Of a DNA stretch of 6,851 nucleotides, positions 1-5,020 are shown one piece after another. The stretch is taken from positions 1 through 6,851 of the forward strand of contig JACQRQ010000060.1 in NCBI GenBank assembly GCA_016206405.1, read 5' to 3'. The DNA is from Elusimicrobiota bacterium (GTDB lineage Bacteria > Elusimicrobiota > Elusimicrobia > O2-12-FULL-59-9). Made by a program: the position numbers and the translations under genes. The notes under the pieces were generated by a model, which was not told the DNA's origin, did no database searches, and saw only the letters and a list, made by a program, of their open reading frames with translations. Every line of letters starts with the position of its first letter. Position 1 is the first letter of the stretch.

Positions 1-1
1 A

Positions 2-355
2 TTTGAAGTCGGCAAGTCAGCTGGCGAGGCGGGGAAGTTTGCGAACCTCAATGAAGACCACTATTTCGTCAAATCGTCTTTTCGCGTGTCGCGAGAACGG
101 CTCGTTTTTGTGGTTTCATTTCATCATGTCGGACGGGAGCTCACCGGGATTATGGAGGCTACTGCATTCGCGAAGCTTGAATCCTATGAGGATTCAGAAG
201 ATAGGGAGTATGCCTCCCAGGATTTCTTTGTCTGCTCAATAGAACCGTTTGTGTTCACCTACCAGACGATGGAACAGCAGGTAGCTGACGCACTGTCTCG
301 GTGGCTTGATTTGGCAATCGCCGTTGCGGTGAAGGAGTATGGCGATCGGCTTTGA
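2..355 (+). CDS. 3' end of an unrecognised protein gene (5' end outside window)
   Basis: The frame is open from the first full codon at position 2 to TGA at 353-355, giving the last 117 residues of a longer protein. A GTG at 86 could serve as a start, but the open frame continues upstream of it through plausible protein (…NEDHYFVKSSFRV…), so I read this as a truncated C-terminus. The chain looks soluble, with mixed charged and aromatic residues, an acidic stretch (YEDSEDREYASQDF) and a predicted helical end (MEQQVADALSRWLDLAIAVAV). I see no catalytic motif, signal peptide or clear membrane segment and do not recognise the family. G+C is about 51%, lower than the roughly 60% of the other genes, which would fit acquired or accessory DNA but is weak evidence alone. 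No gene follows for over 430 bases. Confidence 0.55.
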   Translation, partial: FEVGKSAGEAGKFANLNEDHYFVKSSFRVSRERLVFVVSFHHVGRELTGIMEATAFAKLESYEDSEDREYASQDFFVCSIEPFVFTYQTMEQQVADALSRWLDLAIAVAVKEYGDRL

Positions 356-367
356 GGTCCCAACCAT

Positions 368-379
368 CGGCTAGAGCCG
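368..379. repeat. Short perfect hairpin after the partial gene
   Basis: CGGC-TAGA-GCCG forms a perfect 4-bp stem with a 4-base loop, starting 12 bases after the stop codon at 355. No T-run follows, so it does not look like a normal intrinsic terminator. It could be a mRNA 3'-end stabiliser or chance. Confidence 0.3.
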
Positions 380-383
380 GCGG

Positions 384-469
384 ACACTCTTAAGGTAGCC
401 TCTATAGCGCCCCGCGGCTCAACGTTGGCATTAGCCGCAAACACGGCGAAAGCATGGCCACGAGAGTGT
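384..469. repeat. Nested inverted repeats (outer ACACTCT/AGAGTGT, inner GCGGCT/AGCCGC)
   Basis: ACACTCT at 384-390 is complementary to AGAGTGT at 463-469. Inside it, GCGGCT at 414-419 pairs with AGCCGC at 433-438 around a 13-base loop that contains the palindrome CAACGTTG. The two stems are compatible and could form one folded RNA or cruciform. There is no U-tract after the outer stem. The function is unknown. Confidence 0.4.
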
Positions 470-529
470 TTATAAGCTAAGCCCGAGGGGACTCTCAGAC
501 TGCGAAACGGCTTTTCTCCGACCTCAGAA

Positions 530-725
530 GGGGTGCACCCCATGAAGGAGAAAATGGGAAGGGGGTGGCCGGGGGCTCCCGGAGAAAACCCTCCCGGAGG
601 ACTGCCATCACATGCAGCGAGTCCGAGGGAGGGAAGGGCGCTCTCGGAGGCGACCCTGTTTTTCGGAGGGAACCCTCGGACAGGCCCCCAGTCAACGCCT
701 TGCTTCTAAATTTTGGGTGCACCCT
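530..725. repeat. Nested inverted-repeat element bracketed by two GGGTGCACCC palindromes
   Basis: The perfect 10-bp palindrome GGGTGCACCC occurs at 531-540 (12 bp, GGGGTGCACCCC, at 530-541) and again at 715-724. The two copies can also pair with each other. Nested between them are GGGGGC 571-576 with GCCCCC 684-689, GTCCGAGGG 621-629 with CCCTCGGAC 673-681 (9 perfect pairs), and AGGGCGC 635-641 with GCGACCCT 650-657 (7 pairs around one bulged A). A local CTGC/GCAG hairpin sits at 602-617, and CTCCCGGAG is directly repeated at 576-584 and 591-599. Because the stems nest without crossing, the stretch may be a structured RNA or a small non-coding mobile element. I do not recognise a known family, and strand and function are open. 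Confidence 0.45.
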
Positions 726-740
726 ATTAAGCTTCCGACT

Positions 741-754
741 GGCGTCAAAACGCC
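741..754. repeat. Small hairpin GGCGT-CAAA-ACGCC upstream of the promoter -10 box
   Basis: GGCGT at 741-745 and ACGCC at 750-754 form a perfect 5-bp stem around CAAA. It covers the expected -35 region of the promoter at 766-771, so it could be an operator. The following bases (CCCTGTTC) are not a T-run, which argues against a terminator on the plus strand. Confidence 0.3.
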
Positions 755-765
755 CCCTGTTCATG

Positions 766-788
766 TATAATAGGAGCGGAGGAACACT
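766..788 (+). promoter_or_regulatory. TATAAT -10 box and GGAGG ribosome-binding site for the small Cys-motif gene
   Basis: A perfect TATAAT lies at 766-771, with no good -35 hexamer at the usual distance. A transcript would begin near 778. GGAGG at 778-782 is six bases before the ATG at 789. The two signals together fix the start and imply a leader of only about eleven bases. Confidence 0.6.
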
Positions 789-1001
789 ATGCAGAAAAGA
801 AAAAACAAATCCGAGAATCAAAGCCAGACGGGCACCTATGTCTTCGACGCCGATCAGGGAAAGGTGGTCAAAATCTCAAGCCATATCCCCAAAGTCGCCT
901 CCACCCATAAATCGGAGGACTCCGGCGAGCCGACCGGCCCCTGCGGAAAGACGGAATGCGGCGGCGGCGCCTGCGCCTCGACCGGCGAAGATTGGAATTA
1001 A
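789..1001 (+). CDS. Small 70-residue protein with a C-terminal Cys-x4-Cys-x4-Cys motif
   Basis: I do not recognise an established family, but this looks like a real gene: a GGAGG Shine-Dalgarno sits six bases before the ATG and a consensus TATAAT lies just upstream. The N-terminus is basic (MQKRKNK), followed by a segment that may form a short beta-hairpin (TGTYVFDADQGKVVKISSHI, residues 14-33), a low-complexity polar linker (about 38-50), and a compact Cys- and Gly-rich tail, PCGKTECGGGAC, with Cys52, Cys57 and Cys62. Three evenly spaced cysteines, with His32 and His40 nearby, suggest metal or iron-sulphur binding, or a redox role; that is inference. There is no signal peptide. The stop codon TAA at 999-1001 overlaps the stop of the convergent glycosyltransferase gene. 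The Cys tail and the YVFD…GKVVKIS segment vaguely recall C-terminal regions of FmdB-type small proteins, but the FmdB zinc-ribbon itself is absent. Confidence 0.7.
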   Translation: MQKRKNKSENQSQTGTYVFDADQGKVVKISSHIPKVASTHKSEDSGEPTGPCGKTECGGGACASTGEDWN

Positions 1002-2590
1002 AGGTTGCGTTTCTTGAGCAACAGCCCGTTGGGGTAAACGCGGTGCGGCGCGTAGCCGAAGCGCGCGCAAAATGCGCGCCTTTCATCGGGCGATATTAGA
1101 ATTTTTTGCCACTGCGGGAAGCGCCCGAACTCTCCGGCCGTCAGCGTCGTCACAAAAATATAATCCAACCGGGAGGCCGCCTCGATTTTGGGCACATCCT
1201 CCCATTCGTAAGGAAGCTGCACCGCCCTTAACCCCGCATACCAACCGACCTGGGCCGGAATATTGCTCAAAACGACCGACCCGGACTCGGCCTCCTCCCT
1301 CAAAAACTCCATCTCCGGCCAATTTTGGACCGGCAGCCCGGACGGATGACCGAAGCCCGGATCCTTTTTGGCGTAATAAGAACTCCACAGGAACGCATGG
1401 CCCAAAACGAGCAAGAAGCACAGCGCGGACCACGTTTTCTTATTGACGTAAACCGACAAATCCCGAAAACCTTGGGCCGCCCCGGCCATCAAGGCCGGAG
1501 CGTACCACAAATAATACCTGCCGGAGACAAAAGGCCCGATGGATTCCTGCCTCAGGAAAACGAAAAAGAAAAGCTGGACGCCCAGAAGAATCCCATATAA
1601 CTGCTGCCAATTCCTCCACGCCCGGTCCTTCGGCGCGAACAAGCTCAAAAAGTAGGGCCCCCATAAAAAGCCGCACTGCCACAACGCCGGCAGATTCCGG
1701 AAGAAATCCAAAAACCCTAATAGGCCCTTCTTCAACAACGGCTGCCATAGAGCGGGCAGAATCTCGGAAAAATGGAAAAGGCGGTAATGGTTCCAGGCCA
1801 GGTCGGGGATCAAAACACCGTTGGCTAAATTCCAGAGGAAATTGGGATTGACGACCCCGCCGAAATGGCTGCGAAGGTAATAGGCGTAGGGAAAAGCGGC
1901 GGCCAAAAATCCGGCCGCAAAAAGCGCGCATGCCCGGCCGCGGCGACCGGAGGATTTCCAATAAATCCAAGCGCCGTAAACGGGCAGCCAAAGCATGAAA
2001 TTGCTTCGGGCCGCCCATGCGGCGCCCCCCAGCAGCCCCAAAGCGAACGGCGGCCAAGCGCCGAAAACAACCCCATAATTTAAAATCAAAATCAGCAAGC
2101 CAAAAAGGAGGTCGGGATAGCCCCACAAGGCGAAGCCTCTTAAAATCGAGGGGCAAAAAAAGAGGAAAATCGAGGCCAGCAGGCCGGTCCACGCAGGCGC
2201 CGACTGAGCCACGATCCAATAAAGCAGAGCCGAAGCGAAGCTGACGACCGCGCCGTTGACCCATGCGACCTGAAAATCGCCGGCGCCGAAAAGGCGCTCC
2301 GACGCTCCTACGGCATAGGCATACAGCGGAAAGCGGGCGAACTCCGGGCTTTCCGGCGTGAAACCAATTCCTTTTCGCTCAAAAAAGGCCAAAGTGGCCG
2401 GAAAGACGACGCCGGTGCGAAATCCTTTTCCCTGGGCGATGTTTCTTCCGATTTCGCCGTAGTGGCAAAACTCGTAGCTGACTCCGCCTTCAAAAAACCT
2501 GTCATATGCCCCCATAAAAGCGACGGCATACAAGCAGAAAAGCAAAATGGCATGAAAAGCCGGGGATTTAAGCAGATTATCCCGGTGCAT
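998..2590 (-). CDS. GT-C fold integral membrane glycosyltransferase (ArnT/PMT-like)
   Basis: This 530-residue polytopic protein has the layout of GT-C glycosyltransferases, which move a sugar from a polyprenyl-phosphate donor to a lipid or protein on the outer face of the inner membrane. After the first membrane segment (about 12-29) comes the conserved loop, EFCHYGEIGRNIAQGKGF at 40-57. It matches the ArnT-type DExxYxExxR pattern, with Glu40 at the usual catalytic Asp position and Arg49 kept. Then follow the FPLYAYAVGASERLFG segment (87-102) typical of the family and further membrane segments near 107-128, 131-149, 156-177, 219-238, 326-347, 355-373 and 386-404. The C-terminal part (about 430-480, VVLSNIPAQVGWYAGLRAV then LDYIFVTT) resembles the periplasmic domain of this superfamily. 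Donor and acceptor cannot be told from sequence. The ATG at 2590 has no good Shine-Dalgarno. Upstream TTG starts would run into the divergent promoter, so I keep the ATG. No other cell-envelope gene adjoins it. Confidence 0.88.
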   Translation of the reverse strand: MHRDNLLKSPAFHAILLFCLYAVAFMGAYDRFFEGGVSYEFCHYGEIGRNIAQGKGFRTGVVFPATLAFFERKGIGFTPESPEFARFPLYAYAVGASERLFGAGDFQVAWVNGAVVSFASALLYWIVAQSAPAWTGLLASIFLFFCPSILRGFALWGYPDLLFGLLILILNYGVVFGAWPPFALGLLGGAAWAARSNFMLWLPVYGAWIYWKSSGRRGRACALFAAGFLAAAFPYAYYLRSHFGGVVNPNFLWNLANGVLIPDLAWNHYRLFHFSEILPALWQPLLKKGLLGFLDFFRNLPALWQCGFLWGPYFLSLFAPKDRAWRNWQQLYGILLGVQLFFFVFLRQESIGPFVSGRYYLWYAPALMAGAAQGFRDLSVYVNKKTWSALCFLLVLGHAFLWSSYYAKKDPGFGHPSGLPVQNWPEMEFLREEAESGSVVLSNIPAQVGWYAGLRAVQLPYEWEDVPKIEAASRLDYIFVTTLTAGEFGRFPQWQKILISPDERRAFCARFGYAPHRVYPNGLLLKKRNL

Positions 2591-2603
2591 ATTCTCAGAA
2601 TAT
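2589..2603. promoter_or_regulatory. Perfect 7-1-7 palindrome over the glycosyltransferase start codon
   Basis: ATATTCT-C-AGAATAT is a perfect inverted repeat of seven bases around one central base, and it covers two bases of the minus-strand start codon (2588-2590). Position and symmetry suit a dimeric repressor operator. The 7-1-7 geometry is shared with Bacillus Fur-family boxes, but the bases are not a known consensus. It also overlaps the predicted -10 region of the same gene. Confidence 0.4.
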
Positions 2604-2657
2604 CATTTAGGCCGCGGCTTGGAAACATAATTCAAAATAAGCTACATTAGCTCCGTC
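2591..2657. promoter_or_regulatory. Divergent promoter region between glycosyltransferase and ketosynthase genes
   Basis: On the plus strand, TTGGAA (2619-2624), an 18-base gap and TACATT (2643-2648) match the sigma-70 boxes at 4 of 6 positions each and would start transcription about three bases before the ATG at 2658. On the minus strand, TTTCCA (2625-2620), 17 bases and TATTCT (2602-2597) also match 4 of 6 each and would start at or next to the ATG at 2590. Neither gene has a Shine-Dalgarno. The two -35 boxes overlap, so the two promoters may compete. These are weak matches judged by eye. Confidence 0.35.
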
Positions 2658-4022
2658 ATGCCTCGAGCCCGCCCGGCAAACCCCTCCGTCGTCGTCAGCG
2701 GGATCTCGCTCGGCCTTCCCGGAAGCCGGCATAAAATCTTCGATGATCAGAATTTTGAGAGGATTTTGCGCGGCGAAAATTTCATCGAAGCCTTGACCCC
2801 CGAGGAGCAGCGAAAGCAGCTCGACAAAAAAATCACCCGTCTGGTCAAAACTCCCCTGGAGTCGCGCATTGAGACGGTCGACAGCGCGCAAAAGACGGTC
2901 CGCTTGGCCGCGAAGGCAGGAGCGCTTGATCTCTCACAAGACTTCGGCGTCTCGCCTGAGTTCGCCGCGACTTTGGACCGCACCGCCCAACTCGCCCTGC
3001 CGGCGGCCATTCTTGCTTTGAAAGACGCCCGGATTCCCCTTGAAAATCACCGCCTCGCCCGGAATATCTCTCGAGGAACGGCCGTGATTTTTGCCTCGGC
3101 GCTGCCGGGCCTGGGCAGCCTTGCTTTGGAAATCAAAAGAGCCCATTTCAACCGGCACTTCATTTTGAAAGCCATGCCTCTGGCCCACGCCCAGATCGCC
3201 CAGTGGATCGGCGCCAGAGGCCCCGCGATTCACCTCAACGCCGGGTTCGCCTCCACCGCGGCGGCCTTGAGCCTGGCGGAGGATTGGATCCGGCTGGGAC
3301 GGGCCAAAAGGGTCTTGGTCGCATCCGCCGATGACGCGACCGGCCCGGAGCTGCAAGAATGGGTGCTTTCCGCCTTTCTGAGCATGGGAGCCGCTTCGAC
3401 CGGGACGGACGCCGCTTCAGCGGCTCTCCCCTTCGATCAACGGCGGCACGGCACGATCATCGGCATGGGAGCGGCCGGATTCGTTGTGGAAGCGCTGGAA
3501 GAAACCCTAAGAAGAGGACTGAGACCGTTGGTAAGAATTATCGCGACCGAACAGATCAACTGGGGACATCATCTGACGCGCCTCGACGCCGAACAGATCA
3601 TCGAGCTGATGGAAAAAACCTTAAAAAAAGCCGAGGCGGCCGGCGGGCTTGAGCGCAAAAATCTGTCGAATCAGTTGCTCTACATGTCCCATGAGACCTA
3701 TACTCCCGCCAAAGGCGGAAGCGCCCAATCCGAAATCAAGGCCTTAAAACAAGTGTTCGGAAAAGATTTTTCCAAGGTGCTGATCTGCAACACAAAGGGC
3801 TACACGGGCCATACGCTGGGCGCCGGAGTTGAGGACGCCGCCTTGATCAAGATGCTGGAAACCGGCCGCGCTCCCAAAATCGCAAACCTGAAAAAACCCG
3901 ACCCCGAATTTGATGGCGCAAAATTCAGCGACGGAAGCCCCCACCGGCGCCGCTACGGCCTGCATGTCGCCCTCGGGTTCGGCTCCCAGGGAGCCTGCGT
4001 TCTTTTTGAAAAAATGCGATAG
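2658..4022 (+). CDS. Stand-alone ketosynthase-fold protein lacking the active-site Cys
   Basis: The 454-residue chain aligns with beta-ketoacyl synthases over its whole length (FabF is about 412). Landmarks are VVVSGISLGLPG (11-22), the nucleophile segment GPAIHLNAGFAST (188-200), PFDQRRHGTIIGMGAAGFVVE (258-278), SHETYTP (344-350), NTKGYTGHTLGAG (378-390) and VALGFGSQGACVLF (437-450). Against E. coli FabF, Cys163 falls on Phe197 without gaps, while His303, Lys335 and His340 fall on His345, Lys380 and His385, with the Lys-His spacing of five kept. Claisen condensation needs that Cys, so the protein should not elongate chains in the normal way. Known Cys-less relatives are the KSQ decarboxylases (Gln) and the chain-length factors of type II polyketide synthases. 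From memory, the N-terminal region and NAxxASTxxxxxxAEDWIRxGR segment most resemble ketosynthase domains of very large bacterial multidomain acyl synthases, here as a free protein. No acyl carrier protein, acyltransferase or reductase gene is adjacent. The ATG lacks a Shine-Dalgarno. Confidence 0.9.
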   Translation: MPRARPANPSVVVSGISLGLPGSRHKIFDDQNFERILRGENFIEALTPEEQRKQLDKKITRLVKTPLESRIETVDSAQKTVRLAAKAGALDLSQDFGVSPEFAATLDRTAQLALPAAILALKDARIPLENHRLARNISRGTAVIFASALPGLGSLALEIKRAHFNRHFILKAMPLAHAQIAQWIGARGPAIHLNAGFASTAAALSLAEDWIRLGRAKRVLVASADDATGPELQEWVLSAFLSMGAASTGTDAASAALPFDQRRHGTIIGMGAAGFVVEALEETLRRGLRPLVRIIATEQINWGHHLTRLDAEQIIELMEKTLKKAEAAGGLERKNLSNQLLYMSHETYTPAKGGSAQSEIKALKQVFGKDFSKVLICNTKGYTGHTLGAGVEDAALIKMLETGRAPKIANLKKPDPEFDGAKFSDGSPHRRRYGLHVALGFGSQGACVLFEKMR

Positions 4023-4030
4023 GCGGATCG

Positions 4031-4402
4031 TCAGTACCCCAACTCCCTCAGGCGCTTGTCCGAAAAACCGAAGTAGTGTCCAAGCTCGTGCAGGAATACC
4101 CTTCGTATTTCGCGCACCATCCGCGCGCGGTCGCCGCCGCAGTACGCCTCGATCTCCGCCCGAAAAAGGGTGATTTTGTCCGGCATGACTCCGCCGTAGT
4201 CCGTCCCGCGCCGTCCGTAGGGCACTCCCTCGTAGAGCCCCAAAAGCCTCCAACTTTCCCCCCCACGGCCCACCCTCTCACGGTGCTCGCGGCCGGGGCG
4301 CTCTTTGAGCACCACCTCGACGTTGTCCACCAGCTTCCGGAACTCCTCCGGCAAGCTTTCTATCCCCTCGGCTACAAGCTTCCTGAACTCGGATTTTTCC
4401 AC
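4031..4402 (-). CDS. Small zincin-like metallopeptidase family protein
   Basis: This 123-residue protein matches the short bacterial zincin-like family (Pfam PF06262, formerly DUF1025) in length and layout. The N-terminus, FRKLVAEGIESLPEEFRKLVDNVEVVL (residues 6-32), is the family's helix followed by the conserved 'LPeef…NVeVvv' turn. LLGLYEGVPYG (53-63) and PDKITLFRAEIEAYC (75-88) follow. The zinc site HELGHYFGFSD sits at 105-115, with His105, Glu106 and His109 of HExxH and Asp115 as the likely third ligand. No signal peptide is present, so it should be cytoplasmic. Family members are predicted proteases whose substrates are mostly unknown. GTG at 4402 is the start that fits family length. 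No Shine-Dalgarno precedes it, but it lies 16 bases after the stop of the secreted-protein gene, so it may be translated from a shared mRNA. It converges with the ketosynthase gene, eight bases away. Confidence 0.9.
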   Translation of the reverse strand: MEKSEFRKLVAEGIESLPEEFRKLVDNVEVVLKERPGREHRERVGRGGESWRLLGLYEGVPYGRRGTDYGGVMPDKITLFRAEIEAYCGGDRARMVREIRRVFLHELGHYFGFSDKRLRELGY

Positions 4403-4418
4403 GGTATGGGCGGGCGGA

Positions 4419-4945
4419 TCAGTAGAGGCTGCAGCGGCAGTCGCGAGACCCTTGCGGCTGCGCCCGTCTCAGGCACAGGGCCCGGGCCTCTTCTTCGGAA
4501 GAGACGCCGTCCGTGTTCCGGCTGTAGTACTCCGTCGTGAGATGGACTCCGGTTTGGGCCGAAAGGATGACGCATTGAAAATGCCGATAAAAAACCTGCA
4601 GGCCTCCTCCGGCTTCCGCCGTCACCACCGGCATCGGCGGGATATGTCCGGAGGGCTCCAACTCCCCGATGATGTCCGTCCAAGGCACGGCGCGATATGT
4701 TTCCGTCCCGATCTTGACGTTGGCGCCCGATTAAATATCACAGCCAACGCGGTCCGTCCCACGATCCTGATGGGCTCCAGGCTGCCGTCTTTGCCGATCT
4801 CAATTTGGGAGAGATTAATGAACCCGCGTAATTCTTCCACGGATGCCGGCGCAAGAACCACTTTGCCCGGCAAATCGGCTGCGGCGGCCAAGGAAAAAAA
4901 GATACTCCCCGCAGCCACAGCGCAAAAAACGGAGCGCATCTTCAT
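4419..4945 (-). pseudogene. Secreted protein gene interrupted by a single frameshift
   Basis: From ATG at 4945 the frame encodes a signal peptide (MKMRSVFCAVAAGSIFFSLAAAA, probable cleavage after AAA before DLPGKV) and an ordered domain running …LEPIRIVGRTALAVIFN at 4730. It then breaks into Arg/Ser-rich sequence with a stop at 4622. The frame shifted by one base continues from 4727 as GANVKIGTETYRAVPWTDII… down to TGA at 4419-4421. Adding one G to the GGG run (CCC at 4726-4728 on the plus strand) would join both halves as …AVIFNRGANVKIG… and give about 175 residues. So this is either a recent pseudogene or a one-base sequencing or assembly error in a homopolymer. I do not recognise the domain; a periplasmic or exported role follows from the signal peptide only. 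The second half is less certain near its end (ALCLRRAQPQGSRDCRCSLY). The gene lies just upstream of the metallopeptidase gene in the same direction. Confidence 0.72.
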
Positions 4946-4979
4946 CAGATAATTATAACAGGTCATTTTTTTTCTGCAA
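4946..4979 (-). promoter_or_regulatory. Promoter with perfect TATAAT for the secreted-protein/metallopeptidase unit
   Basis: On the minus strand a perfect TATAAT occupies 4957-4952, with a weak TTGCAG (4979-4974) 16 bases upstream. The -10 box ends six bases before the ATG at 4945 and there is no Shine-Dalgarno, so the transcript would start at or next to the start codon, as in leaderless mRNAs. The position supports the ATG at 4945 over earlier TTG or ATG codons at 5023 and 4966. Confidence 0.5.
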
Positions 4980-4981
4980 GA

Positions 4982-5020
4982 GAAAAATACAAGCGCGTCC
5001 CTTCTCTCATTTCGCGCGCT
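4982..5020 (-). terminator. Possible intrinsic terminator after the VWA gene
   Basis: On the minus strand AGCGCG (5020-5015) can pair with CGCGCT (4997-4992), with one further G·U pair outside, around a 17-base loop, followed by TTGTATTTTTC. The stem begins at the last base of the VWA stop codon. The stem is short and the loop long, so efficiency would be modest. It agrees with a separate promoter for the next gene. Confidence 0.4.

Larger units (their letters stand above)
356..788. other. Gene-free region rich in inverted repeats
   Basis: About 430 bases lie between the upstream gene end and the small Cys-motif gene. Open frames on both strands here have compositions typical of GC-rich noncoding DNA (many Arg, Pro, Ser and Gly), with no ribosome-binding site or family signature, and I treat them as chance. 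The region holds a short hairpin at 368-379, a nested pair of stems at 384-469, a larger nested structure at 530-725, a small hairpin at 741-754 and a promoter at 766-771. I could not match it to tmRNA, RNase P RNA, SRP RNA, 5S rRNA, a tRNA or a riboswitch by eye. Confidence 0.6.

Noticed and set aside
414..438. Integron attC-like site, because GCTCAAC next to GTT and an inverted repeat occur here
   Set aside because: The second core site (GTTRRRY) is not found at the required distance and the repeats do not have the R/L box layout of attC sites.
556..638. Possible G-quadruplex from several G-runs
   Set aside because: Neither cluster (556-575 or 627-638) has four closely spaced runs of three Gs, so the evidence is too weak for a feature.
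495..821. Minus-strand open frame of 108 codons in the gene-free region
   Set aside because: Low-complexity Pro, Arg and Ser composition caused by the repeats, no ribosome-binding site and no recognisable domain.
1440..2264. A 274-codon minus-strand open frame inside the glycosyltransferase gene
   Set aside because: It lies in another frame of a well-supported membrane protein gene, is rich in Arg, Gly and Phe from GC-rich codon positions, and has no family signature.
4023..4030. Shared terminator between the convergent ketosynthase and metallopeptidase genes
   Set aside because: Only eight bases separate the stop codons and no hairpin with a T-run is seen there.
3744..4253. A 169-codon minus-strand open frame spanning the end of the ketosynthase gene and the metallopeptidase gene
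   Set aside because: Both overlapped genes have clear family motifs in their own frames; this frame has none and looks like a GC-rich shadow.
4722..4740. Programmed -1 ribosomal frameshift in the secreted-protein gene
   Set aside because: The minus-strand sequence around the junction (ATATTTAATCGGGCG) has no classic X-XXY-YYZ slippery heptamer and I see no clear downstream pseudoknot; a lost G is simpler.
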